DNA from: Paraburkholderia sp. CNPSo 3272
GTDB lineage: Bacteria; Pseudomonadota; Gammaproteobacteria; Burkholderiales; Burkholderiaceae
Assembly: GCF_024206495.1 (NCBI RefSeq)
Contig: NZ_JAMBPQ010000052.1
Span: forward strand, 1 to 44,491
Direction: 5' to 3'
Length of the DNA: 44,491 nucleotides
The position numbers and the translations under genes are program-made. The stretch's first letter is position 1. Every line of letters starts with the position of its first letter. Under the pieces are notes generated by a model, which searched no databases, was not told where the DNA came from, and saw only the letters and a list, made by a program, of their open reading frames with translations. Below, piece after piece: positions 1-7,515 of the stretch.

Positions 1-402
1 GCGAACTCGATCGTGGCCGTGGAAGAAGGCTGCGACCGCGTCGATGCGTCGCTCGCCGGGATGGGTGCGGGCGCGGGCAACGCGCCGCTCGAAGTGTTCA
101 TCGGTGCGGCGGAGCGCATGGGCTGGAACCACGGCACCGACCTCTACACGCTGATGGATGCTGCCGACGACATCGTGCGCCCGCTGCAGGACCGTCCGGT
201 TCGCGTGGACCGCGAAACGCTCGCGCTGGGTTACGCGGGCGTGTATTCGAGCTTCCTGCGCCACTCGGAAGTGGCCGCGAAGAAGTACGACCTGAAGACG
301 GTGGACATTCTCGTCGAACTGGGCAAGCGCCGGATGGTGGGCGGCCAGGAAGACATGATCGTCGACGTGGCGCTGGACTTGAAGAAGAAAGCAGCAGCTT
401 GA
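1..402 (+). CDS. mhpE: 4-hydroxy-2-oxovalerate aldolase, C-terminal part (5' end outside window)
   Basis: The frame is open from base 1, so this is the last 133 residues of a longer protein. The sequence resembles the C-terminal communication domain of MhpE/BphI/DmpG class II aldolases: a GMGAGAGNAPLE block near the start, followed by LYTLMDAADD and the helical tail. This family cleaves 4-hydroxy-2-oxovalerate to pyruvate and acetaldehyde and passes the aldehyde to a partner acylating dehydrogenase (MhpF/BphJ); that partner would lie upstream and is not visible. Placement directly before an MhpC-type hydrolase supports the last step of a meta-cleavage pathway. A GTG at position 13 is in frame but is internal to the family sequence and is not a start. 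It could equally be named bphI or dmpG. Confidence 0.88.
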   Translation, partial: ANSIVAVEEGCDRVDASLAGMGAGAGNAPLEVFIGAAERMGWNHGTDLYTLMDAADDIVRPLQDRPVRVDRETLALGYAGVYSSFLRHSEVAAKKYDLKTVDILVELGKRRMVGGQEDMIVDVALDLKKKAAA

Positions 403-434
403 CTTCGCGCGCAGGCGTGACGCGTTTTCAATAT

Positions 435-531
435 TTGCGAATGCACCGTTCGGGATTGCTGTCTTTTTATGAAGCTATCTAAGCTATACCATTCGCAATA
501 CTAATTATTTAAAAAGCATTTTTAAAATCGC
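435..531. promoter_or_regulatory. Putative regulatory region upstream of mhpC
   Basis: The 170-bp gap before mhpC is much more AT-rich than its surroundings. It contains a perfect 9-bp inverted repeat, TTGCGAATG at 435-443 and CATTCGCAA at 490-498. A 7-bp direct repeat, AAGCTAT, lies between the arms at 472-478 and 481-487 (9-bp period). An A/T stretch follows at 499-527. This looks like an activator or repressor binding region with a promoter, so mhpC and the genes after it may have their own start of transcription. No regulator is visible in the window to pair with it. Confidence 0.35.
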
Positions 532-571
532 GATGATCCCGGATGCAAATCCGACCAAGGAGGAGAGAGCA

Positions 572-1429
572 ATGGTTGCATTGACCGAAGCAGGAACGAG
601 TAAGTTCGCGCGGATCAAGGAAGGAGATCTCGATCTGCAGATTCACTACAACGACGCAGGCACAGGCGAAACCGTTGTCATGATGCATGGCTCAGGTCCC
701 GGAGCATCGGGCTGGAGCAACTTCCACCGCAACATCGATACGTTTGTTGAAGCTGGCTATCGTGTGATCCTTCCGGACTCGCCCGGCTGGAACAAGAGCG
801 ACCCGATTGTGGTGACGCACGGTGCGCGCTCGGAAATCAATGCGCGCGCGCTCAAGGGGCTGCTCGACGTGCTCGACATCGGCCGCGTGCATATTCTCGG
901 CAACTCGATGGGCGGAGTGAACGCGTTGTCGTTCGCGCTCAACTACCCCGATCGTCTGGGCAAGATGGTGATCATGGGCGGTGGCGGAGTGGGTCCGAGT
1001 CTGTTCCAGCCCATGCCGCTGGAGGGGATCAAGCTGCTGTTCGGCGCATACAAGACGCCGACGATGGAAAACCTGCGCCGGATGCTTGACGTGTTCGTAT
1101 TCGATCCTTCGACGATCACGGAAGAACTGATCCAGGGGCGCTTCGAGAACATGATGGCGCGCCGCGATCACCTCGAAAACTTCGTGAAGAGCCTGGAGGT
1201 TAACCAGAATCAGTTTCCGGATCTGAGCGGGCGGCTTGCCGAGATCGGCGCGCCGACGCTCGTTACATGGGGACGCGACGATCGCTTCGTGCCGCTCGAC
1301 AACGGCTTGCGCATGGTTTGGGCTTTGCGCGATGCGCAGTTCCATGTGTTCAGCCGCTGCGGTCATTGGGCGCAATGGGAGCACGCGCAAGCGTTCAACC
1401 GGCTCGTCATCGATTTCCTCAGGCACTAA
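572..1429 (+). CDS. mhpC: Meta-cleavage product hydrolase (MhpC/BphD type alpha/beta hydrolase)
   Basis: A 285-aa alpha/beta hydrolase that cleaves the C-C bond of a meta-ring-cleavage product (2-hydroxy-6-oxonona-2,4-dienedioate for MhpC) to 2-hydroxypenta-2,4-dienoate and an acid. The ATG at 572 is chosen over an upstream in-frame ATG at 533 because AAGGAGGAG lies at 557-565, at ideal spacing. The oxyanion-hole block HGSGPGASGW (39-48), the nucleophile elbow GNSMGG (Ser112), Asp237 in GRDDRFVP and His265 in CGHWAQWEH form the triad, with numbering that matches BphD. Motifs such as RRDHLENFVKSLE and the C-terminal GHWAQWEHA are close to E. coli MhpC. It follows mhpE and precedes a porin and a transporter, as expected for phenylpropionate use. 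The exact substrate (phenylpropionate or biphenyl type) is inferred from resemblance only. Confidence 0.9.
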   Translation: MVALTEAGTSKFARIKEGDLDLQIHYNDAGTGETVVMMHGSGPGASGWSNFHRNIDTFVEAGYRVILPDSPGWNKSDPIVVTHGARSEINARALKGLLDVLDIGRVHILGNSMGGVNALSFALNYPDRLGKMVIMGGGGVGPSLFQPMPLEGIKLLFGAYKTPTMENLRRMLDVFVFDPSTITEELIQGRFENMMARRDHLENFVKSLEVNQNQFPDLSGRLAEIGAPTLVTWGRDDRFVPLDNGLRMVWALRDAQFHVFSRCGHWAQWEHAQAFNRLVIDFLRH

Positions 1430-1570
1430 GTCAACGCAAGGGAGGCACAAGGGCTCCGTAGCGAGCCCATCTACAGCCACCCAGAGCGGTGGCATCACCG
1501 AAAAACCGCACCCGGGAGCGCTCTCCGGTCGCGGGACACGCAGCATACGACAATAAGGTTTGGAGACACG

Positions 1571-2644
1571 GTGAAAGCGAAAATCATGACATGTGCGGCC
1601 GCTACGTTGCTGGCCGGAACAGCCCACGCGCAGTCGAGCGTCACGCTGTTTGGTGCAATCGATGCGGGGTTGACCTGGGTGTCGAATGCGGGCGGTCATT
1701 CGAATACCTTCATGCAGGGCGGCATCTCGAACAACACAGGTTTCGGGCTTTCCGCGATCGAAGACCTTGGGGGAGGCACCCGGGCGATCGCGAAGCTGCT
1801 CAATACGTTCGACATTGGAACAGGTTCGCTATACAGCCCTGGCCAGATGTTCCGCTACTCGTACGTGGGCCTCGACAACGACCAACTGGGCCGTCTGACT
1901 ATGGGCCTGCAGACCGACTTCATGTTCAACTACATGACGATCGATCGCTGGGGGCCGATGCTCGCTTCGCTTGAGCCGACATTCACGCAGGGTGGGCCGT
2001 TTCCACAACTCGGCGCGCCCGCGTTCGGGTCGATGGACTTCCTGCGCACGGCCGACCTCTATTCCACGCCCAACGCCGTGACCTATGAAAGCCCGCGCAT
2101 GGGCGGGTTCAAGTTCGGGGCGATGTACGGCTTCGGCGGTGTGGCGGGCGCCTTCAGCCAGAACAGCACGCAGAGCTTTGGCTTGAGCTACAACACCGGC
2201 CCGGTCGCCCTCGACGCCGCATATACCTATACGAAGTTTCCCACCATCAATGAGGGTAACAGCGGCTTACGAGACTGGGGCGTGGGCGGTCGCATGCCCA
2301 TTGGAAATGGCTTTGTCGCGGCGATGGTGGCTCAAGCCACCAACACCTATAACAATGCGCGGGTGATGGTGTACGACTTTGCCGCCACGTATCCGATAAC
2401 GCCGGCGGCAATTGTCGGCTTCGCGTATCAATTCAACGACGGCAATCACGTCGTCAATGACGTGAAGATGCATCAGGTCGGCCTCAACCTCGCGTATTAC
2501 CTTTCAAAGCGCACGAGCGTCTACGCATTCGCCGTGTATCAGCACGCATCGGACGGCGCCCCCGCGCTTATTCCCGGCGCTGGCGCATTCTCGACTTCCG
2601 GCAACCAGACGATGGTGCGCATCGGGATGATGCACACCTGGTAA
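1571..2644 (+). CDS. Gram-negative porin (GBP family), aromatic-cluster porin
   Basis: A 357-aa outer-membrane beta-barrel porin of the betaproteobacterial general porin family. The start is a GTG at 1571, with TTGGAGAC just upstream, the same context as other genes here. An N-terminal signal peptide of about 20 residues ends TAHA before QSSVTLFGAID, the usual first strand of these porins. The YVGLDNDQLGRLTMGLQ block is the conserved strand-loop region, and the chain ends in an aromatic residue (MHTW), the outer-membrane assembly signal. It sits between mhpC and an MFS transporter, so it probably admits the aromatic acid substrate into the periplasm. Specificity cannot be read from the sequence. 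Confidence 0.9.
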   Translation: MKAKIMTCAAATLLAGTAHAQSSVTLFGAIDAGLTWVSNAGGHSNTFMQGGISNNTGFGLSAIEDLGGGTRAIAKLLNTFDIGTGSLYSPGQMFRYSYVGLDNDQLGRLTMGLQTDFMFNYMTIDRWGPMLASLEPTFTQGGPFPQLGAPAFGSMDFLRTADLYSTPNAVTYESPRMGGFKFGAMYGFGGVAGAFSQNSTQSFGLSYNTGPVALDAAYTYTKFPTINEGNSGLRDWGVGGRMPIGNGFVAAMVAQATNTYNNARVMVYDFAATYPITPAAIVGFAYQFNDGNHVVNDVKMHQVGLNLAYYLSKRTSVYAFAVYQHASDGAPALIPGAGAFSTSGNQTMVRIGMMHTW

Positions 2645-2713
2645 TGCTTGCGCGCGGCGCTCGAACGCCGCGCGTGGACGCTTCGTCATAACAGAACATT
2701 GGAGACTTCCATC

Positions 2714-3964
2714 ATGGAAACGACGGCTGCCGCCCCGAGCGGGCGCGCTGACTGGAGCCTGCGCTACGAGGTGAAGGCGGTATTCCTGCTCGCACTGGGT
2801 TATGGACTCGTGGGTCTGGATCGCAACATCATCTATCCGCTCTTTCCCGTGATTGCGAAAGAGCTCGGAATGAACTATCAGGATCTCGGCCTGATTTCCG
2901 CGGTGCTTTCGCTTTGCTGGGGCCTGGCATCCATTCTCACTGGCCGCCTTTCCGATCGCGTCGGCTGCAAACGCGTGATCGTGCCTGCGGTGGTCGCGTT
3001 CTCATTGCTCGTTGGCGGCAGCGGGCTCGCTGCCGGCATGATGAGCATGGTTCTGTTGCGCGCACTGATGGGCGTCGCGGAAGGCGCCTATGTGCCCGCG
3101 AGCATCGTCGCGACAGTCGAGGCATCGAAGCCGAGCCGCATCGGACTGAACGTCGGGCTTCAGCAAATGTCTGCGCCGCTCGTGGGGCTCGGGGTGGGCC
3201 CGTTGCTCGCTATCGGCATGCTCAAGCTGGTGCCGTCCTGGCACTGGATCTTCGTGATCGTTGCCGTACCCGGCTTCGTGATTGCCGTACTGCTCGCGAA
3301 GTCGCTGCGTGCCGATGCGCCCATTGTTGCGGCAGGGCCGATAGCGCGTTCCTCGTGGTTTCAGGTGCTGCGCTATCGCAATGTGGTCTCGGGCACGCTT
3401 CTAATGCTCTGCGCACTTTCGGGCCTCGTCGTGTTGTCGGCGTTCTTGCCCAGCTACCTCACCGATCACCTGCACCTTGGCATGGATTCGATGGGCCTGG
3501 TGCTCTCCGCTCTCGGCGTGGGTTGCTGCGTTGGCGTCGTGGTGCTGCCTGCCTTGTCGGACCGCTTCGGCCGCAAGCGTGTGATCGTGGTGTCGCTTGC
3601 GGGCGAAGTGGTTGGCCTCTGGTTTCTCGCGAAAGCGGGCGCGGAACCTGCCAGGCTGTTCGTTTTGCTTGCAATCGTGACGTTTCTGATCGCGGGCGTT
3701 ATCGGCATCACGGTAGGTCCCTTTGCGAACGAATCGGTGCCACCGGAACTGGGTGCCACGGCAACGGGCATGATCGTCGGACTCGGCGAAATCATCGGTG
3801 GTGCAGTGGCGCCGGCCGTCACAGGTGGAGTCGCGCAACATGCCGGCATCGAGGTAATTGTGCAAATCGCGCTGGGTTCCGCCGTGCTTGGGCTGCTGAT
3901 CTCTGTGTTCGGCATGCGCGATCCCAGGCGCGATTTCGCGGCACGTCGTGCTGAGGCAGCCTGA
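2714..3964 (+). CDS. MFS transporter, probably for an aromatic acid
   Basis: A 416-aa, 12-helix major facilitator superfamily protein of the inner membrane. The ATG at 2714 is chosen because TTGGAGAC lies 6 bases upstream (2699-2706). A TTG at 2648 is in frame but would add an unlikely arginine-rich extension. The loop-2/3 signature appears as GRLSDRVGCKRV (about residue 77), and its second-half counterpart is LSDRFGRKRV between helices 8 and 9. It follows the porin by 69 bases in the same direction, so porin and transporter probably form an uptake pair for the substrate degraded by the mhp genes. It is not close enough to MhpT or other named members for me to assign a symbol. Confidence 0.85.
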   Translation: METTAAAPSGRADWSLRYEVKAVFLLALGYGLVGLDRNIIYPLFPVIAKELGMNYQDLGLISAVLSLCWGLASILTGRLSDRVGCKRVIVPAVVAFSLLVGGSGLAAGMMSMVLLRALMGVAEGAYVPASIVATVEASKPSRIGLNVGLQQMSAPLVGLGVGPLLAIGMLKLVPSWHWIFVIVAVPGFVIAVLLAKSLRADAPIVAAGPIARSSWFQVLRYRNVVSGTLLMLCALSGLVVLSAFLPSYLTDHLHLGMDSMGLVLSALGVGCCVGVVVLPALSDRFGRKRVIVVSLAGEVVGLWFLAKAGAEPARLFVLLAIVTFLIAGVIGITVGPFANESVPPELGATATGMIVGLGEIIGGAVAPAVTGGVAQHAGIEVIVQIALGSAVLGLLISVFGMRDPRRDFAARRAEAA

Positions 3965-4049
3965 ACGTTGGCATGTCAACGTGCCTCCCGCGCGGGATGC
4001 GTAATTACGTAATCGAATCAATCAAACAAGACAGGAAAGGAGAGAACAA

Positions 4050-4355
4050 ATGAGAGTATTCAAGACGGTGCTTGCGGCAGTGCTCATGGTCGCAATGTCT
4101 GCGGCGCCAGGCGCGTTCGCACAGACGCAGCAAACCGGTGATGCCAGTAGCGCCGTTGCGCCGAGCCAGACGAATCCGGCTTCGATGACGAAGGCAGAGA
4201 AAAAGGCGGCGCGTAAGTCCGCTCGCAAGGAAGCTCGCGCAAAAAAGAATGCGGAGCTGAAGAAACTGGAGAGCGCGGGTTACAAACCGGGTGGGTACGA
4301 TCCGAACTATCCGGAGAGCGCCCAGGGCGCGGAGAAAAAGGCGGCAGGGCAGTGA
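4050..4355 (+). CDS. Small secreted DUF4148-like protein
   Basis: A 101-aa protein with a clear signal peptide (MRVFKTVLAAVLMVAMSAAP, cut after GAFA). A lysine/alanine-rich charged segment follows (about residues 48-72), then LKKLESAGYKPG and YPESAQGAEKKA. The last two resemble the short DUF4148 motif common in small Burkholderia exported proteins. A purine-rich AGGAAAGGAGAG at 4032-4043 precedes the ATG. A strong intrinsic terminator lies 50 bases after the stop, so the gene closes the transport block or is its own unit. No function is known. Confidence 0.72.
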   Translation: MRVFKTVLAAVLMVAMSAAPGAFAQTQQTGDASSAVAPSQTNPASMTKAEKKAARKSARKEARAKKNAELKKLESAGYKPGGYDPNYPESAQGAEKKAAGQ

Positions 4356-4407
4356 CGCGTTCGATTTGATTGCCGTGCGCCTGGACCTCAGAATGGGGCC
4401 AGGGGAC

Positions 4408-4441
4408 GCCGTTCAGCTACGTGCTGAACGGCTTCTTTTTT
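4408..4441 (+). terminator. Rho-independent terminator after the DUF4148-like gene
   Basis: GCCGTTCAGC (4408-4417) and GCTGAACGGC (4423-4432) form a perfect 10-bp stem with a 5-base loop. The run TTCTTTTTT (4433-4441) follows directly. It ends the transcript that includes the small secreted protein. Confidence 0.9.
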
Positions 4442-4702
4442 CCCCTGCAGGGAATGTTCAGAGCCGCAAGCGGGCACCTGCGGCATTTGGGAATTCCGAT
4501 TCCGTGCCGGCGGAGAACCAGGAAGTGGCGCTAATCGCGAAAAGCGATTCGAATCGAAGTCGGCTTTCGACAAGACCTAAAATACGTGGACGCCGAGCGC
4601 CGCTTTCCGAAATACCGAAAACGCCATTTGGTTTTAGGCTGTATTGCCTGTCCAGGGTGCTGAAGAATAATGACGGCGTGACGGACTCATGGAGAATGAA
4701 CT

Positions 4703-5552
4703 GTGAAACTACTGCGGTACGGCTTAGCGGGCGCTGAGTTGCCCGGCGTGCTCGACAGCGAGGGCCGCATTCGGGCATTGAGTCCGATAGTGAGGGATAT
4801 CGACCAGGACGTGCTGTCGCCAGAGGGGCGCCGTTTCCTCTCCGCAGTCGATGTGACGCAGCTACCCATCGTTCCCGGAACGCCGCGGCTCGGGCCGCCC
4901 GTGAGGAGCCTGCTCGAGATCATCGCGAGCGGCCTCAACTATCGCGATCACGCGTTGGAAGCGGCTTTGCCCATCCCCGACGAGCCTGTTGTGTTCGGCA
5001 AGTCGACCTCATCGATCAGCGGTCCGTATGAGGACATTGTGCTGGCCCCTGGATCAACCCGGACCGACTGGCAGATCGAGTTGGGGATCGTGATGGGAAG
5101 CGTGGCTTCGCGTGTCGTGCCGGACGAGCGATGGCAAGCGTGGCAGGCTACTGCATGGTGAACGACGTTTCGGAGCGCCACTGGCAATTGCATCGTAACG
5201 GGCAGTGGCGAAAAGGCAAGAGCTTCGATAGCTACACGCCCATCGGTCCGTGGCTCGTCACGCCGGACGAGATCGCGAATCATCAGGGCCTCGAGCTAAG
5301 GCTTTCAGTCAATGGCCGGCAAAGGCAACTCGGTCACACAGAGGACATGATTTTCGGCGTGGCGCACCTCGTCAGTTACTGCAGCCAGTTCATGACACTG
5401 CAGCCTGGTGATTTGATCATCACCGGTACCCCCGCCGGTGTGGGGCTAGGCATGAAGCCGCCTGCTTATCTCGCCGCCGGCGATGTGATAACCATGGGGA
5501 TACCGGCCTTGGCCAGCAGCGCCACGTGGTGAGGGAGGCGCAGCAAGTGTAG
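4703..5552 (+). pseudogene. Fumarylacetoacetate hydrolase family gene with two frame breaks
   Basis: The combined product, about 282 aa, looks like a full-length FAH-family hydrolase or isomerase (typically about 280 aa), but it lies in three frames. Part 1 (GTG at 4703 to about 5130) has LNYRDHALEA and the metal-site region DWQIELGIVMG. Part 2 (from about 5131) has VAGYCMVNDVSER, KSFDSYTPIGPWLVT and GDLIITGTPAGVG. Part 3 continues as TGLGQQRHVVREAQQV and stops at 5550-5552. Each break is repaired by adding one base, near 5131 (GAGCGATGGC) and near 5500 (ATGGGGATACC). GGAG at 4691 is the ribosome site. Either the gene is broken or the sequence carries two single-base errors. It lies next to the mhp genes, so a role in aromatic-acid breakdown is plausible. 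Confidence 0.85.
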
Positions 5553-5602
5553 GGCGTAAAACGTCACCTGCTTGAAGCGCGCTGAGGCGGTGATCCGCAT
5601 TC

Positions 5603-5851
5603 GTGATGGTGGTTACACCGATGAACAAGATGCTAGGCGAGCGCCAGAAGGCAGCAGTTGCCGCGAACGCGGACGACGCGTCCCTCTGGCGTTGGCTGTC
5701 AGATTTGCTCGAAGAGCGCCGCATCAAGTGGCGCTACAGCTTTGACACCTGGATCGTTGTTGTCGATCGAAGGCAGTTGGCGGCAGAACGCAGCTTCGAT
5801 TGCGCAATACGGGTAGCAAAAGCGGCGGCCGAGAAGCTGGCGGCTCCGTAA
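5603..5851 (+). CDS. Small hypothetical protein
   Basis: An 82-aa ORF (a GTG at 5603, or 76 aa from the ATG at 5621; GAGGCGG at 5583 could serve the first start). The middle and end (SLWRWLSDLLEERRIKWRYS, then VVVDRRQLAAERSFDCAIR and an alanine-rich helix) look like a compact folded protein. No signal peptide or membrane segment is present. I do not recognise the family. The coding call rests on amino-acid composition, with no homologue in mind. Confidence 0.45.
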   Translation: MMVVTPMNKMLGERQKAAVAANADDASLWRWLSDLLEERRIKWRYSFDTWIVVVDRRQLAAERSFDCAIRVAKAAAEKLAAP

Positions 5852-6008
5852 CCGCACAAACATTCACGGTCGCGTCCTCAGAACATACGGCCGACCGAAG
5901 CGGCGGACCGCTGCTCTGTTCTTTTCGCCGCCGTGGCGGCTTTGGCGTGATGCCCGTTCACTGCGCGCGTTGCCGCTGCGATCAGCGCTTGCAGGTTTAC
6001 AGCATTGG

Positions 6009-6440
6009 TCATTGCCTGATACCCCGAGTTGCCTGGATGCCAACGTCGTTGATCCCTTCCTGCGGCACGATGGCGCGCACATTGGGCAGCAGGGCGTCGC
6101 GGCTGAAGTACGCGGCCGCGGCCACGCCGAACATTGCCTGCTCGCGATTGGTCAGCAGCTCGTTACCCGCGATGCCCGCATTCGATACTGCGAGCGTTGT
6201 GCCCGTGCGCGCAGCCGGCCGGTGCGCCAGCACGTCCGCACAGCGGCGATTCTTGCTGTCGCTCGACTGATAGCCGTTGGTGATCGAGTCGCCGTACAGC
6301 GCGACCGTTCGCGCCACCTTGCGCGGCGCGCACACATGCACGCCGGGGGCGAACATCCAGCAGCTCATTTAGCGTGCGAACGGAGTCTTGTTTGTGGCGC
6401 TCAACTGATTGCCATCGGTGAGCCAGCTTGCCTGGTCACA
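6009..6440 (-). pseudogene. SGNH/GDSL-type hydrolase remnant
   Basis: On the minus strand, residues typical of a secreted SGNH hydrolase can be read: SWLTDGNQLSA and FAPGVHVCAPR, block I ALYGDSITNGYQSS (nucleophile Ser), block II NAGIAGNELL, and block III as GIND. An in-frame stop at 6371-6369 interrupts the start of this region. The protein ends shortly after GINDVG, so the part with the catalytic His is missing. The upstream part is replaced by an IS110 transposase remnant that reads the other way from about 6455. It is a dead fragment that was probably disrupted by that element. Confidence 0.7.
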
Positions 6441-6454
6441 TGGCAGGCTCCATG

Positions 6455-6705
6455 CAAGGGCGCGCGGTCTTCCGCAAGCGGCTTTCGCGCCAGCAACTGT
6501 TTCGTTCTTCGTCAATCTCAAGGCGGTTACTGTGGTGCTGGAGGCATGTGCCGGCTCGCACTGGCTCGCTCGCAATCGCAACGAAATCGGGCATATTTCC
6601 AGGCTCGCTTCACCGCAATAGGTTCGGACTTTCGTGAACGCCAACAAGGATGATTACGTCGATGCACAAGCTACCTGCGAGGCAGCATGCCGGCCCACGT
6701 CTGGC
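6455..6705 (+). pseudogene. IS110-family transposase remnant
   Basis: Two frames joined by a one-base shift near 6500 give VFRKRLSRQQL, then SFFVNLKAVTVVLEACAGSH, then IGHISRLASPQ, an in-frame TAG at 6619-6621, then VRTFVNANKDDYVDAQATCE and ACRP. This is the N-terminal DEDD region of IS110-family transposases (an FFANL.P.VVGMEACG.AH block, then a K.D..DA.AICEA block). The C-terminal part is absent. It abuts an SGNH hydrolase remnant. It is not a copy of the intact IS110 gene at 43135-44154, since the residues differ throughout. Confidence 0.7.
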
Positions 6706-7515
6706 GCTTTTTTCACGCTACCGGGCCGACTGTCACCCTATATCGCTGCCCAAGGAATGCGACTAACGGTCCTTCCGCTCTTCACCCCCAAACACAGACA
6801 GCGAGCCCAAAACCTCGTCTCCAGGGGGGGGTACAGCACCCTGGCTGGCGCAGACGAAGTCGTGTTGCTCTTTGACGTCTTGCTGCCGTGAAGCGAGGTG
6901 GACTTCTTGAGCGTCTGGTGCTTGCGCTCACACCCGCGCCGGCTTCAGATCCAGAATCTGATCATCGGTGGGTACCGCCTCGGGGAGGAAGTCTTCACAA
7001 GAGCGTTCGTCGGCGTTCGTTTTCAGCCTCTCCGCACTAACGAGTTCAGCCAAGAGTTCTTAAGTATAAATCGCACTACTGATTAATTGTGTAATGAGAT
7101 TCCTCGTGGCTTTCTAACCGATACCTTCCTCAAGCGCGAGAGAGGAATACTTATCTATATGGGGGTTTTTCTCGACACTTGGCGTGGTAGCACCGCTTTT
7201 GTACGGTACCGCACACTCCGTCGCGGATTTCCACTCAAAAAATTGCTATAAAACTATGAGGGGACGGAGCGGGGCAGCGGACAAACGGTGCGGCGCTCTT
7301 CCGGCGCACGTCGATGAAACGCCATCCGGTCGCGCAATATGGAACGCGCCCGCCTGTGCGACGGTGACACCCGTACTGGTGTCCGCCAGTCCACGGCGGC
7401 GGCCGGCGGCCGGCAGCCCAGTCGCGCCGGCCACCAATCTCGCAAGCGCTGCGCAGACGGCGGCGGGATAGCCGCAGCAAGCCGCGATGGCGGCGCGTTT
7501 ACTCAGGAGACCGTC
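6706..7515. other. Non-coding stretch between IS110 remnant and patatin gene
   Basis: No gene can be supported here. Short open frames exist on both strands, but they have low-complexity or shifting composition. The run of eight G's at 6823-6830 is unusual. The last 180 bases (7339-7515) are open in the patatin frame but read as arginine/serine-rich non-family sequence, so they are treated as leader. CAGGAGAC at 7505-7512 is the ribosome site of the patatin gene. Confidence 0.5.

Noticed and set aside
692..1699. 335-aa minus-strand open frame opposite mhpC and the porin start
   Set aside because: It is antisense to a well-supported gene with intact catalytic motifs. Its composition is rich in Arg and His, typical of a shadow frame in GC-rich DNA.
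2914..3954. 346-aa plus-strand frame inside the MFS gene
   Set aside because: The Arg/Cys-rich sequence has no helices or family motif, and the overlapping frame is a clear 12-helix transporter.
6898..7086. 62-aa plus-strand frame upstream of the patatin gene
   Set aside because: No ribosome site, no family likeness and mixed composition; treated as non-coding.
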